The position numbers and the translations under genes are program-made. Below, one piece after another: positions 40,623 to 49,869 of a DNA stretch of 64,000 bases (within the stretch, counting starts at the first letter, position 1; each line of letters starts with the position of its first letter). This stretch comes from Paludibacteraceae bacterium (GTDB lineage: Bacteria; Bacteroidota; Bacteroidia; Bacteroidales; Paludibacteraceae): the NCBI GenBank assembly GCA_017527905.1, contig JAFXPK010000003.1, positions 1-64,000 of the forward strand, read 5' to 3'. The notes below the pieces were generated by a model. That model had not been told where the DNA came from. It searched no databases and saw nothing but the letters and a program-made list of their open reading frames with translations.

Positions 40623-41783
40623 CTATTGATTGGTTGCCTTTTTTCTTATCGATAATTTCTTTTCCCGCTCGAAAATGTTTTTTGAGACATGTTCTTTATC
40701 GTTAGGGAAATTGGAGGCGGTGTTGTACCACGTCATGAATGTATTTAATTGGTTGACGTTTTCTTCGTCCGCCATGAATGCCTCGTATTCGGCAGGGAAG
40801 GCTTGTCTGTAGATGAATATATTGTAGGCCTTCCAGAAGCCTGCCTCGATAACCTTCTTTTGAAAATTGAAGAGCGGGAGGTTATCGTCAGACCCGACGA
40901 GGCTATCGGCTACAGTCGCTCTGATTTTACAGAAGAGGTCGAAGTCAATCGTGTCCTTGTAGCCATGCATCATGGCGGCGATGCCTACTTTTGATTCATA
41001 TGCCACCTCGAAAGAGCTATAGGCGGATTCGAGGGCATTCAGGATTTCTTCTGGCTTCGCATTCTTGCGCATATAGATGTTGTTTCTTTTGGTCAATGTG
41101 ACATGCAGCGTATCATTCTCCTTCTTTATATTATTCCTTAGGATTTCCACGACACGTTTATTGAGTGCGGCACATTCTCCCGCTTCTGGCTTAAGCAGAG
41201 AGAACATCTCCGCGTATATCATTCCCCAGACCGGTTCGGTGGAGCTTAGGTAAAGCATCGATGCCCTCAGGTAGCCGGTCGGGTACAAAGGATCCACCTC
41301 GATGCCTTTTTCGTAGTAGGACATGGCCTCGTCGTATTTCCGTTGGTTGAGGTAGACATTTCCCTGCTCCACATACAATACTCCTGCGTTCGGGTATTTC
41401 TTCAAACCTTCTTGATAGGCTTTCAGCGCTTTGCTAGGCTGCCCCATGTAGTCGTAGGTGTTTCCTATCATCGCGTGTAGCCTGGCGTTCGCTTCCGGAT
41501 AATTCACTAAATTCCTTAGGATCTTATTCGCTTTCTTGAACTCTCCTATTTGACATAGGGTGTAGGTGTACTCGTAGTTTACCAAATAGCTTTTAGGGTA
41601 TTTCTTTACTAAATCCTCCAAAATTAAACGGGAAGAGTCTGCCTGGCCTTGGTCTATAAGATTAACGGCGTGGGCTAGTCTCTCATTGTCCACCTCAGAC
41701 AATGGATAGCTCTGGGAGAAGGCGGTCAACGTGCAAAAGATGCAGGCCAACAGAGAGACGATGGTTCTTTTAGTTGTGTTCAT
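40623..41783 (-). CDS. Exported tetratricopeptide-repeat protein
   Basis: 386 residues with a signal peptide (LLACIFCTLTAFS-QSY, about 1-24). Four to five TPR units follow (for example ANKILRNLVNYPEANARLHA and EGLKKYPNAGVLYVEQGNVY), then a helical C-terminal domain without recognised motif. Probably periplasmic. ATG 41783 replaces an in-frame TTG two codons upstream. It stands alone between two terminators and is not part of the his operon. Function unknown; TPRs indicate protein contacts. Confidence 0.78.
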   Translation of the reverse strand: MNTTKRTIVSLLACIFCTLTAFSQSYPLSEVDNERLAHAVNLIDQGQADSSRLILEDLVKKYPKSYLVNYEYTYTLCQIGEFKKANKILRNLVNYPEANARLHAMIGNTYDYMGQPSKALKAYQEGLKKYPNAGVLYVEQGNVYLNQRKYDEAMSYYEKGIEVDPLYPTGYLRASMLYLSSTEPVWGMIYAEMFSLLKPEAGECAALNKRVVEILRNNIKKENDTLHVTLTKRNNIYMRKNAKPEEILNALESAYSSFEVAYESKVGIAAMMHGYKDTIDFDLFCKIRATVADSLVGSDDNLPLFNFQKKVIEAGFWKAYNIFIYRQAFPAEYEAFMADEENVNQLNTFMTWYNTASNFPNDKEHVSKNIFEREKKLSIRKKATNQ

Positions 41784-41813
41784 AGGCAATGTGTTTTAGA
41801 TGGTTAGATAAAA

Positions 41814-41842
41814 CGGGACGCTCAGCATTTGTGGGCGCCCCG
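41814..41842 (-). terminator. Terminator of the hisGDC operon
   Basis: CGGGGCGC (41835-41842, minus strand) pairs with GCGTCCCG (41814-41821) with one G-U pair and a 13-nt loop, followed by TTTTAT on the minus strand. It lies 9 nt behind hisC. Confidence 0.75.
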
Positions 41843-41850
41843 ATCTTTGT

Positions 41851-42885
41851 TTATTTCATGTTTTTCAGTTCCTGCATCAGGATTTTATTCTCCTCTGGCT
41901 TGCCCACCGTGATGCGGAGGCAGTTGCCGCAGAGTTGCACCGTGTTGCGGTTGCGGACGATGATGCCCTTGCCAACCAGATGCTGGTACGTCTTGTTCGC
42001 GTCCTGCACCTTCACCAAGATGAAGTTGGCGTCCGTAGGGTATATCTTCTCGACGATCGGCAGTTGCGCGAGGGAGTCTTGCATCAAAGTGCGCTCGTTC
42101 AGCAGGATCTTCACCCATTCCGCTATCTGTCCGGGATTGCGCAGCGTGTCCAACGCCTGCTTTTGGGTGAGGACATTGATGTTGTAAGGGTACTTCACCT
42201 TGTTGAAGAGCCCGATGATCTCCTCCGATGCGAAGGCCATGCCCATACGGATGCCGGCGCTCGCCCACGCCTTCGAGAGGGTCTGCAGGACGATGAGGTT
42301 AGGGAACTCACCGAGACGGTCCTTCCAGCTGGCTTGGGAGGAGAAGTCTATGTATGCCTCATCCACCACCACGATGCCCTTGAACGCCCGTAACAGTTTC
42401 TCTATCTCTTTGTCATCCAATGCGTTGCCTGTGGGGTTATTCGGAGAACAGAGCCACATGACACGTGTCTTGTCGTCCGCCTTCGCCAAAAGGCTTTCCG
42501 CCGTGAACTGGAAATGGTCGTCGAGTAGGACGCTGCGGTACTCCACGTTGTTGACGTCGGCACATACACCGTACATGCCGTAGGTTGGCGCGATGGCCAC
42601 CACGTTGTTCTCCTTCGGCTCGCAGAAGATACGGTAGACGAGGTCGATCGCCTCATCGCTACCGTTGCCGAGGAAGATGTTCTTCACCTCGACGCCCTTG
42701 ACCTTCCGGATCTCCTCCTTCACCTTCAGCTGGAGTGGGTCCGGGTAACGGTTGAAGGAGTCGTTGTACGGATTCTCGTTGGCATCCAAGTAGACGGATG
42801 CCTCGCCCTTGAACTCATCCCTTGCGCAAGAGTAGGGTTTCAATTGCCAGATGTTCGGGCGAACTATATTTTTTAAGTCAAACAT
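41851..42885 (-). CDS. hisC: Histidinol-phosphate aminotransferase
   Basis: 344-residue PLP enzyme (fold type I, cytoplasmic) that converts imidazole acetol phosphate to histidinol phosphate. Motifs: [43 protein letters not shown], and the PLP lysine in [19 protein letters not shown]. Normal length. ATG 42885 is the start; the longer frame begins with TTG. Third and last gene of the hisG-hisD-hisC operon, 59 nt after hisD, with a terminator directly behind it. hisB, often next in related genomes, is not present here. Confidence 0.95.
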   Translation of the reverse strand: MFDLKNIVRPNIWQLKPYSCARDEFKGEASVYLDANENPYNDSFNRYPDPLQLKVKEEIRKVKGVEVKNIFLGNGSDEAIDLVYRIFCEPKENNVVAIAPTYGMYGVCADVNNVEYRSVLLDDHFQFTAESLLAKADDKTRVMWLCSPNNPTGNALDDKEIEKLLRAFKGIVVVDEAYIDFSSQASWKDRLGEFPNLIVLQTLSKAWASAGIRMGMAFASEEIIGLFNKVKYPYNINVLTQKQALDTLRNPGQIAEWVKILLNERTLMQDSLAQLPIVEKIYPTDANFILVKVQDANKTYQHLVGKGIIVRNRNTVQLCGNCLRITVGKPEENKILMQELKNMK

Positions 42886-42944
42886 AATCAATCAGTTTTA
42901 ATTCAGGAACATACGAATACGATGCGCACGTCGTCCCGCATCCA

Positions 42945-44219
42945 TCATTTACGACGCAATATCACCGCGTTCTGATGGGCGAAGAGTTGCTCGTTGCTGG
43001 CCATGATCTCGATCGCGTCGCCGATGCGTTCCAACCCCTCCTTCGTGATCTCCTGGTAGGTGATCTTCTTGCGGAAGCTGTCGAGGTTCACACCGCTGTA
43101 GGCCTTGGCGTAACCGTTGGTCGGCAGGGTGTGGTTGGTGCCGGAGGCATAGTCGCCTGCGCTCTCTGGCGTGTAGTGTCCCAAGAAGATGGAGCCGGCG
43201 TTGTCGATCCGCTCCGCGATCTCCCGGTAACCATCCGCCGAGATGATCAGGTGCTCCGGCGCATAGGCGTTGCTCAGCGTTACGGCCTCGTCCATGTTCT
43301 TGACAATGAATATCTTACTGTTAGCTACGGACTTCTCCGCGATCTCTTTCCTAGGCAATTGCGCCAACTGCACATCGACCTCCTTCATCACCTTCTCCGC
43401 CAACGCTTCGCTGGTGGTGACCAGGATGGCTTGGCTATCCACGCCATGCTCTGCTTGGGAGAGCAGGTCGGAGGCCACGAATACCGGGTTAGCCGTATCG
43501 TCCGCCAGCACCTCCACTTCGGAAGGCCCGGCAGGCATGTCGATGGCCACGTCCTTGAGGCTCACCATCTGCTTGGCGGCGGTCACGTATTGGTTGCCCG
43601 GACCGAATATCTTATAGACCTTCGGCACGCTCTGCGTACCATAGGCCATGGAGGCGATGGCTTGTACGCCACCGATCTTGAATATCTTGCTCACGCCCGC
43701 TGTCTTGGCGGCGAACAGTACGGCTGGATGCACCTTGCCCTCCTTGTTGGGAGGAGTACAGAGCACGATCTCCTTGCAGCCCGCTATCTGTGCGGGGATG
43801 GCGAGCATCAGCACGGTCGAGAAGAGGGGAGCGGTTCCGCCAGGGATGTAGAGTCCGACCTTCTCGATGGCCTTCGCCTTCTGCCAACAGGTGACGCCCG
43901 GCATGGTCTCCACGCATGGGAGCTCTTGCGCCTGCGCCTTGTGGAACTTCTGGATGTTTCCTTTCGCCAATAGGATAGCCTCCTTCAACGCTGGGGAGAC
44001 GATGGCTTCCGCCTCCGCCACCTCCGCCTCGGTCACGAGCAGGGAGGAGAGCTCCACCTTGTCGAATTTCAGTTCGTAGGCCTTGACGGCCTCGTCGCCT
44101 TTCTCCTTCACATCGTTCAGGACAGTGCGCACGGTGTCGAAGAGCGTCGCGTTGTCGAACGTCGGGCGGGCGAGTAGCTGCGTCCATTCGGAGGCAGCAG
44201 GGTATTTATAGATCTTCAT
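42945..44219 (-). CDS. hisD: Histidinol dehydrogenase
   Basis: 424-residue zinc- and NAD-dependent enzyme that oxidises histidinol to histidine, the last step of the pathway. Diagnostic segments: VGLYIPGGTAPLFSTVLMLA, VYKIFGPGNQYVTAAKQMV, DMPAGPSEVEVLADD, SQAEHGVDSQAILVT, AYAPEHLI and SAGDYASGTNHTLPTNGYA. Normal length and complete. It starts 13 nt after hisG. Confidence 0.96.
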   Translation of the reverse strand: MKIYKYPAASEWTQLLARPTFDNATLFDTVRTVLNDVKEKGDEAVKAYELKFDKVELSSLLVTEAEVAEAEAIVSPALKEAILLAKGNIQKFHKAQAQELPCVETMPGVTCWQKAKAIEKVGLYIPGGTAPLFSTVLMLAIPAQIAGCKEIVLCTPPNKEGKVHPAVLFAAKTAGVSKIFKIGGVQAIASMAYGTQSVPKVYKIFGPGNQYVTAAKQMVSLKDVAIDMPAGPSEVEVLADDTANPVFVASDLLSQAEHGVDSQAILVTTSEALAEKVMKEVDVQLAQLPRKEIAEKSVANSKIFIVKNMDEAVTLSNAYAPEHLIISADGYREIAERIDNAGSIFLGHYTPESAGDYASGTNHTLPTNGYAKAYSGVNLDSFRKKITYQEITKEGLERIGDAIEIMASNEQLFAHQNAVILRRK

Positions 44220-44232
44220 GACGATTGCGGGA

Positions 44233-45084
44233 TTAAAGGATCATTTTCTCGATAGGAACCACCAAGATACCCTCCGCACCCAACGCCTTCAGCTGGCTGA
44301 TGATGTCCCAGAAGGTTTTCTCCGAGATGACGGAGTGGAGCGAAGACCAACCTTCCTTCACCAATGGAGTGACGGTCGGCGCCTTCATGCCTGGGAGGAT
44401 CTCGCACACTTGCTTGATCTTATCGTTCGGGATGTTGAGGATGATATACTTCTTGCCCTCAGCGTTCTTGTAGGAGTCGAAACGGAATAGGAGTTCATCG
44501 AGGATCTGTTTCTTCTCGCCGCTCAATTGAGGGTTGCCGATGAGGATGGCCTCGGAGTTCAGGACCACCTCCACCTCCTTCAGGTTGTTGCTGACGAGGG
44601 TGCTGCCGGAGCTGACGATGTCGAAGATGCAGTCCGCCAACCCGATGCCAGGGGCGATTTCCACCGAGCCCGTGATGACGTGGATTTCCGCCTTGAGTCC
44701 GTTCTTGTCCAGGAACTGTTGCAGGATGTAAGGGTAGGAGGTGGCGATCTTCTTTCCGTTGAACCATTCCAACCCTTGGTAGTCCACCGCCTTAGGAATT
44801 GCCAGGGAGAGTCGGCACTTGCTGAAGTCGAGGCGTTTGATCAGATCGGCCTTCTCATGGCGCTCCACGTATTCGTTCTCTCCCACGATACCTACGTCGG
44901 CGATACCGCTCGCCACCGCTTGCGGGATATCATCGTCGCGCAGATAGAGGATCTCGACTGGGAAATTGGAGGCTGGAACCAACAGGGTTCTCTTGCCCGA
45001 ACTAATCTTGATGCTGGACTCCGACAACATGGTCATCGTCTCTTCAAACAAACGGCCTTTGGCCTGAACTGCAATTCTTAGCAT
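44233..45084 (-). CDS. hisG: ATP phosphoribosyltransferase (long form)
   Basis: 283-residue enzyme that condenses ATP with PRPP, the first and feedback-controlled step of histidine synthesis. The catalytic part has LRIAVQAKGRLFEETM, GIADVGIVGENEY and the PRPP-binding region (GIGLADCIFDIVSSGSTLVS). The C-terminal ACT-like regulatory domain (about 210-283) marks the long HisG type that works without HisZ. ATG 45084 is the start; the frame open upstream runs through the attenuator terminator and is not coding. First structural gene after the hisL attenuator. Confidence 0.95.
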   Translation of the reverse strand: MLRIAVQAKGRLFEETMTMLSESSIKISSGKRTLLVPASNFPVEILYLRDDDIPQAVASGIADVGIVGENEYVERHEKADLIKRLDFSKCRLSLAIPKAVDYQGLEWFNGKKIATSYPYILQQFLDKNGLKAEIHVITGSVEIAPGIGLADCIFDIVSSGSTLVSNNLKEVEVVLNSEAILIGNPQLSGEKKQILDELLFRFDSYKNAEGKKYIILNIPNDKIKQVCEILPGMKAPTVTPLVKEGWSSLHSVISEKTFWDIISQLKALGAEGILVVPIEKMIL

Positions 45085-45126
45085 ATTGAATATTATTGTT
45101 TTGTTATTATTTCCTGAAAAAACAAA

Positions 45127-45151
45127 AGGCTCACCGAATCTCGGCAAGCCT
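45127..45151 (-). terminator. Attenuator terminator of the his operon
   Basis: On the minus strand AGGCTTGCCGA (45141-45151) pairs with TCGGTGAGCCT (45127-45137): 11 pairs including two G-U, loop of 3, followed by TTTGTTTTTT. It lies between the leader peptide and hisG. Its 3' arm shares the 10-mer TTCGGTGAGC with a copy at 45173-45182, which can pair with the 5' arm to form the antiterminator. Confidence 0.85.
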
Positions 45152-45172
45152 CATTATATCGCACACACAACC

Positions 45173-45182
45173 GCTCACCGAA
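45173..45182 (-). promoter_or_regulatory. Antiterminator arm of the his attenuator
   Basis: Minus-strand TTCGGTGAGC, identical to 45129-45138 in the terminator's 3' arm. It can pair with GCTTGCCGA(G) of the terminator 5' arm and so block termination. Next to it GGTTGTG (45166-45172) can pair with CATAACC (45204-45210) inside the His-codon run, the classic 1:2 hairpin that would hide this arm when no ribosome is stalled. Confidence 0.75.
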
Positions 45183-45183
45183 C

Positions 45184-45231
45184 TTATCGCTGATAATGAT
45201 GATGGTTATGATGGTGTTTTGTATTAAACAT
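45184..45231 (-). CDS. hisL: his operon leader peptide
   Basis: Fifteen codons, MFNTKHHHNHHHYQR then TAA, with six His codons in a run of seven. It lies 32 nt upstream of the attenuator hairpin arms and 100 nt before hisG. Ribosome stalling on the His codons when charged histidyl-tRNA is scarce would free the 45173-45182 arm to form the antiterminator. The peptide itself needs no function. It is too short for ordinary gene finders. A chance run of six His directly before hisG with the correct hairpins is very unlikely. Confidence 0.9.
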   Translation of the reverse strand: MFNTKHHHNHHHYQR

Positions 45232-45254
45232 ATTCCTCTGTAAAATTTCTACAG

Positions 45255-45263
45255 CGCGAAGAT
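45255..45263 (-). promoter_or_regulatory. Candidate his operon -7 element
   Basis: Minus-strand TATCTTCGC is close to TAnnTTTG and would start transcription near 45248, about 17 nt before hisL. A -33 TTT is possible near 45283-45286. Confidence 0.45.
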
Positions 45264-45392
45264 ACATAATTTTCCGATTTTTAAACATATTATGACACAT
45301 TTTTTTAGGGAAGTGGATGTCCGATATTGCTTCGGTCCGAAAAGTACAATAAGGGGATTTTGACGTTTTTTTTGTTTTATATGAAAATTTGT

Positions 45393-45424
45393 TTTGGTTG
45401 TCGTTCCATTTTATTGTAATTTTG
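45393..45424 (+). promoter_or_regulatory. Promoter of the type VI secretion operon
   Basis: TTTG (45393-45396), 20-bp spacer, TAATTTTG (45417-45424): a full match to the Bacteroidota vegetative consensus. Start expected near 45431, giving a leader of about 135 nt before tssE. All tss genes downstream read in this direction. Confidence 0.75.
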
Positions 45425-45565
45425 GGGGTTAATATTCTAGGGCGAACGAGTCGGGAAAGAAAGAGGAAATTGAGCCATAAAAATCGGTTGCCGAGGTGCT
45501 TTATGTCAGTTTTTTGTGAATGGTCGTCGCCATATTTACTTTAACAGTAGGATGTTATAGAAGTT

Positions 45566-46009
45566 ATGAGTGGGAATTTTTATTGCATGCCGTTTGATTT
45601 TGCTTCCGCTGTGGAGGAGAATGGTCCGGCTTTGCGGAAGTGTGATGAATTGGAATCGGTGTATCGGCACATAGAGATGCTGATCAGCACCTATCCTGGC
45701 GAGCACACGTTCGATTACGAATACGGCACGGACATCTGGGAATTGGACTTTGAGAGGATTGTATCCTTGAACGCATGGAAGACCCAATTTACGGAGTGCC
45801 TGAAGAGGTCAATATCCAAATACGAGACGCGCATCACGGACTGCAAGTACCAATTAGAGGTCGAAGAGGTTTTGAAGGAGAATTCGATCGTGAAGAATGT
45901 CAGCGTGAGGAAAAAGGTTGACATCTACATGGAGGCCACGCTGATTTCCACGGGAGATCCTTGCCGCTTCCACTATACATTGTTCTTAGGCCCATTATCT
46001 AAAGATTGA
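45566..46009 (+). CDS. tssE: T6SS baseplate protein TssE (gp25-like)
   Basis: 147 residues of the GPW/gp25 family, the wedge protein that nucleates the contractile sheath on the baseplate. Visible: the helical N-terminus (LRKCDELESVYRHIEMLIST), GEHTFDYEYGTDIWELDF, which matches the conserved gp25 core with its E-x-x-x-G-x segment, and a final beta-sheet (TGDPCRFHYTLFLGPL). It is the first gene of the operon, 13 nt before tssF. Confidence 0.87.
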   Translation: MSGNFYCMPFDFASAVEENGPALRKCDELESVYRHIEMLISTYPGEHTFDYEYGTDIWELDFERIVSLNAWKTQFTECLKRSISKYETRITDCKYQLEVEEVLKENSIVKNVSVRKKVDIYMEATLISTGDPCRFHYTLFLGPLSKD

Positions 46010-46022
46010 TTTACAGTAAGTT

Positions 46023-47846
46023 ATGGAGAATTATAGGGAAACTAAAGAAGAAATTAAGGACCGGATGATTAAAACCGCCTTGGATTACTGGAATGTAAAG
46101 AAGGTGGAGAATTTGGATCCGTTTATACGTTTGTTGATTGAGGCCTTGGCGGTGCAGCTGCACAGTTTGTCGGAGGACATTTCGGACATTGAGACGAGGG
46201 CCATGCGCCGTTTGAGCGAGGTCTTGTTGCCGGAGGCGCTCACGGTGGTTCATCCTGCCCATGCGATCATGTATTCCACTCCTCAGGTGAGCGATGCCTG
46301 GACGGATCTGCGCGGTGGCTACACGGTGAATGCCTCTTCCTCCAGATCAAGGGGGGGAAACAACTGGCAATTTTATCCGGTGTGCCGCACTCCATTGCAT
46401 CAGGTCAGCGTGAAATCAATGGTGATCGAAGGTAATGTATACGAGGTCTCTTCCGACCAGAACAAACGCCTGACGCTGCGTCTGGAGCCTACTCCTGATG
46501 TCGTGGGTAAGGTCTATATCGGCTTGGACACGAACATCAAGAACTTCAGCCTGGAAAATTTCTCCTTCTATTTGGACTTCCCCAACATAGATAACCGTAG
46601 CGAGTACCTGCATTTCCTGAAGACTACGACTTGGAAGTGCAACGGTCTGCCGCTGGATGTCTCTTCCGGATTGTATGCGGAGACGGAATCTTCTCTCTCC
46701 GGATTGCCTGATTTCTTCTCTGCGAACGAGAACATCGCACGCGTTAACCAAGAGATAATGGATTACTACAGGGATCGATACATCACCATCAATACGCCGC
46801 TGAAGGTCTCTTTGAAGGACTTCAGAAAGGTGCCGATGGTTTATACGCCTGAGCTGGAGCAGTACCAACAGGTTTGTCTCCAAGACCTCCTCTGGCTCGA
46901 AGTGGACTTCCCTTCTAACTACTCGCCTTCCGTCTTGTCTGACTTGCAGGTGTGCCTGAACACATTCCCTGTCGTGAACAAGACCTACAAAGACATGACG
47001 ATGTTCGTCGCAAAGGATTTCGGTGTGGTGCCTCTGGATGTGAACGAGGGAGAGTCTTTCTTTGACATGGACAGCGTGTCCGATGAGTTCGGAAGGTCCT
47101 ACTGCCGCACATACGGCTACAAGGAAAATGCGTCCGACTTGACCTACACCCTGAGACATGGCGGATGTGAGTCATTCGACCAAAGGGATGCGAGCGAACT
47201 GCTCCTTCGCCTTCAATCTCTGTTGGAGGACGAGTTGAGCGTCTTCTCCTCTTCCGAATTCGCCAAGAGCTCGGAGAATGTGAACGCCATAGAGAAACTG
47301 CTGCAGAAGATAACCTCAATGCCTGCTGTCCGTGCCGAAAAGTGGGAGGCTCCTTATTACTTGTTCGTGGAACCGCCTCAACAATCCACCCTCTTCTATG
47401 TGCATTATTGGACTTCGGCTGGCGCATCCGCCAACGGGTTGCACATCGGACAACCTGCTAACGGAAACGGTTCCCTATACACTATGGTGGGCCAATCCAT
47501 GCTCATCACTCCATCGGTCGGTGGTATGAACACGCCTAACGAGAGGGAAAAGATCGCCCGGTTCAAACACGTGCTGACGAGCCGCAACCGTATTGTCACG
47601 AACAGCGACATCAAACATTTCTGCATCGCGCAGTTGCCGGATACGATCCGTGACGTGAAAATCGAGAAGGGCATCAGCAGGGGAAAGGGGCAATGCCAAG
47701 GATTGGTCCGGACTATCGATGTCCATCTGCTTCCTTATCGACCTATTGAGGATGGAGATCAAAAGAGACAGATAATCGAGAGCATCAGTGCTTCCCTGTC
47801 GGTGCTTTCCCCAATGACTTATAATTATAGACTATTTATAGATTGA
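46023..47846 (+). CDS. tssF: T6SS baseplate protein TssF
   Basis: 607 residues, the large wedge component. The N-terminus has the family pattern: DYWNVKKVENLDPFIRLLIE, then SEDISDIETRAMRRLSEVLL and PEALTVVHPAHAIMYSTP. The C-terminal segment SRNRIVTNSDIKHFCIAQLP is also typical of TssF. Length close to other TssF proteins. It lies between tssE and tssN. Confidence 0.85.
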   Translation: MENYRETKEEIKDRMIKTALDYWNVKKVENLDPFIRLLIEALAVQLHSLSEDISDIETRAMRRLSEVLLPEALTVVHPAHAIMYSTPQVSDAWTDLRGGYTVNASSSRSRGGNNWQFYPVCRTPLHQVSVKSMVIEGNVYEVSSDQNKRLTLRLEPTPDVVGKVYIGLDTNIKNFSLENFSFYLDFPNIDNRSEYLHFLKTTTWKCNGLPLDVSSGLYAETESSLSGLPDFFSANENIARVNQEIMDYYRDRYITINTPLKVSLKDFRKVPMVYTPELEQYQQVCLQDLLWLEVDFPSNYSPSVLSDLQVCLNTFPVVNKTYKDMTMFVAKDFGVVPLDVNEGESFFDMDSVSDEFGRSYCRTYGYKENASDLTYTLRHGGCESFDQRDASELLLRLQSLLEDELSVFSSSEFAKSSENVNAIEKLLQKITSMPAVRAEKWEAPYYLFVEPPQQSTLFYVHYWTSAGASANGLHIGQPANGNGSLYTMVGQSMLITPSVGGMNTPNEREKIARFKHVLTSRNRIVTNSDIKHFCIAQLPDTIRDVKIEKGISRGKGQCQGLVRTIDVHLLPYRPIEDGDQKRQIIESISASLSVLSPMTYNYRLFID

Positions 47847-47850
47847 CGAG

Positions 47851-48708
47851 ATGGAATCTGCAATAGCAATGTACTTTGTAAATTATATGCTGTTACCTGT
47901 GGTGATGCTCATCCTGGGCTTCCTCGCAGTGATAATCGCAAAGAAGAATGAGTTGCTGTCGAATAGGAAAGCGGTGACCTATGTCCTGCTCTCTTCCCTT
48001 TTCTTCGCACTGTTCGGAGTGAGTGGTTTCTTTGGTTCGGTTTTCATGCCTTCCATCTTCTTGTTCCTGCAGTTCCTCTTCATCGTGCTGGGTTTGGCGA
48101 ATTACAAGCTGCTGATGCACTTCGCGAGCGGACTGAAGGAGAAGAACCCGATCCTGACCCTTCTGATCATCTTGCTGCAGGTGCTTATATCATGGGCTGT
48201 CTTCGCGCTGATATTCAACCTGTCGAACGGACTGCAGTATGGTTATTGGGCCGCTACGCCTGTCATCATGCTCTTCTTCATACCTCTCTTCATCTATATG
48301 TACGAGGCGTATCTGCAGATACCTGCGGAAATTTACAAGATGCGCATATACAACTCCAGCGAACATTTCGAGCCGCCTCAAGCCTCCATCGACGTCGAGA
48401 AACTCTTGGTGTGCGAAATCGAGGTCTCTCGCTCCATCGGAGATAAAACCCCTATCCGTATTAAGGCTAAAACCATGAGGTCGTTCATCTTCGGGGAATG
48501 GTTCGGTATGATCGTCAATGACTATAACACCAAGAAGGTGGACAAGCAAATCGAAATCTGCAACGACAATGATCCGTATGGATGGATATTCTATACCGAG
48601 CAGTCAATCTTCCAGTCGAGGAAATATGTCGACCCTGACTTGTCTTTCGAGGACAATAAGCTGGAGGAGAGGGACGTGATTGTCGCTAAGAGGGTTCGTA
48701 AAGTGTAA
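47851..48708 (+). CDS. tssN: T6SSiii membrane protein TssN
   Basis: 285 residues. The N-terminal half has about five transmembrane segments (from MLLPVVMLILGFLAVIIA to VIMLFFIPLFIYMYEAYL, residues about 10-155); the C-terminal half is soluble. This matches TssN, the polytopic protein found only in the Bacteroidota type VI system and thought to take part in the membrane complex that replaces TssJLM. It begins 4 nt after tssF. Confidence 0.8.
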   Translation: MESAIAMYFVNYMLLPVVMLILGFLAVIIAKKNELLSNRKAVTYVLLSSLFFALFGVSGFFGSVFMPSIFLFLQFLFIVLGLANYKLLMHFASGLKEKNPILTLLIILLQVLISWAVFALIFNLSNGLQYGYWAATPVIMLFFIPLFIYMYEAYLQIPAEIYKMRIYNSSEHFEPPQASIDVEKLLVCEIEVSRSIGDKTPIRIKAKTMRSFIFGEWFGMIVNDYNTKKVDKQIEICNDNDPYGWIFYTEQSIFQSRKYVDPDLSFEDNKLEERDVIVAKRVRKV

Positions 48709-48735
48709 GGAAAAACAAGAAAAATATAAAATACA

Positions 48736-49869
48736 ATGAGTAATACAGAATTTAAGCAGATTAACTGGAAACAGGGAATGAGCGTGTCTTCTTCCCATTT
48801 CATCGCTACTGAGAATTTTATGTTGGAGCGTCTCATGCAGACCGCTAGGATCTTCCAAAACCGCTTCTATTACGGCCTTTTGCCGATGCAGACGGAAGAC
48901 CCTTCCATGTCGATCTCTATCGTCGGTACCAACGAGTATGCGAAAGTGGTCTTGAACTCTTATCATGGAATAACTCAGGGCGGTTATCTCGTCGATTACG
49001 AGTCGAATACTGACTCGGTTAGTTGCGCTTGCGTGACGGATGGACAGGTGTCCGAACAGGGATGGGACATCGTTTTGTCCGTCGAACCATTCGATCGTAA
49101 CCCTTGCGGAGAGCCTGACATGAGGGAAACGCCTCCTCGTTACCCTTTCGTGGAGCCTTCCTATAAACTGTCTGTCGTGGCAAGGGAAAAATCTTATATC
49201 AACCACTATGGCCCATATGATGTGGTTGTGGGTGTGCTGCTCAAGAACGACAACACGTATAGACTGGATTCGTCGTTCATCCCACCATCGCTTTCGATGA
49301 ACTCCACCAGCGAATTGACCTCCTTCATGAAGGAATTCTCTAAGTCCATCGCTTCCATCAAGAATAGTGTGAGCACTATCATGGAGAAAGCTTATATACA
49401 GGCTGAGGCTAACAACAGAACGACTATCATGATCAACATCCTTGAGATCTGCAAGGATTTGCAACGTTCGCTCACCTCTCTTTTCTTCAAGTGGCACAAC
49501 TTCGGCATGTCCCTCACTCCGTATGAGGTGGTGGAGCTCGTGGCCAACTTGGCTGGTACGGTTTCCACTAGCCTTACCTTCTTCAAGAAGTCGGAGCGCG
49601 AGGAGATCCAGAAGTATTTCCACGAGTGGAACGGTATCCAACCATCTTCCTTCGATCAGGTCCTTTCCGAATTGGTTACGAACGAGTTCCAACAGAATAG
49701 GATCAGCAACTCGATCGTGCTGGCGCAAAGGGTGCTTAGGATGTTGGAGGAACTATTCGTGAGCCTGAGCCGTCTCGACTATGTGGGTCAACACAAAGAG
49801 ACAATCGTCATCGGCGTCAAGGATGCCGAGCAGAATCCTAACAATAAAACAAGCTGGCTTGAATTATGA
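48736..49869 (+). CDS. tssK: T6SS baseplate-membrane adaptor TssK
   Basis: 377 residues. The N-terminus NWKQGMSVSSSHFIATENFM corresponds to the shoulder-domain motif W-x-x-G-M-x-L-x-P-x-H-F seen in TssK proteins; then beta-rich sequence, a four-helix middle (about 195-310) and a small C-terminal head domain. TssK links the baseplate to the membrane complex, here presumably through the TssN/O/P set. Its stop overlaps the tssG start by 4 nt (ATGA). Confidence 0.84.
   Translation: MSNTEFKQINWKQGMSVSSSHFIATENFMLERLMQTARIFQNRFYYGLLPMQTEDPSMSISIVGTNEYAKVVLNSYHGITQGGYLVDYESNTDSVSCACVTDGQVSEQGWDIVLSVEPFDRNPCGEPDMRETPPRYPFVEPSYKLSVVAREKSYINHYGPYDVVVGVLLKNDNTYRLDSSFIPPSLSMNSTSELTSFMKEFSKSIASIKNSVSTIMEKAYIQAEANNRTTIMINILEICKDLQRSLTSLFFKWHNFGMSLTPYEVVELVANLAGTVSTSLTFFKKSEREEIQKYFHEWNGIQPSSFDQVLSELVTNEFQQNRISNSIVLAQRVLRMLEELFVSLSRLDYVGQHKETIVIGVKDAEQNPNNKTSWLEL

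Larger units (their letters stand above)
45085..45565. other. 481-bp divergent regulatory region between hisG and tssE
   Basis: Leftward: a his promoter near 45255, the leader peptide gene and attenuator (45127-45231). Rightward: the tss promoter (45393-45424) and about 135 nt of leader before tssE. The middle (about 45264-45390) is AT-rich without recognised signals. Confidence 0.7.

Noticed and set aside
42975..43973. 332-codon open frame opposite hisD
   Set aside because: Shadow frame; hisD on the other strand is complete and conserved.
45085..45147. Upstream extension of hisG by 21 codons
   Set aside because: It would translate the attenuator terminator hairpin; HisG proteins begin at LRIAVQAKGR.
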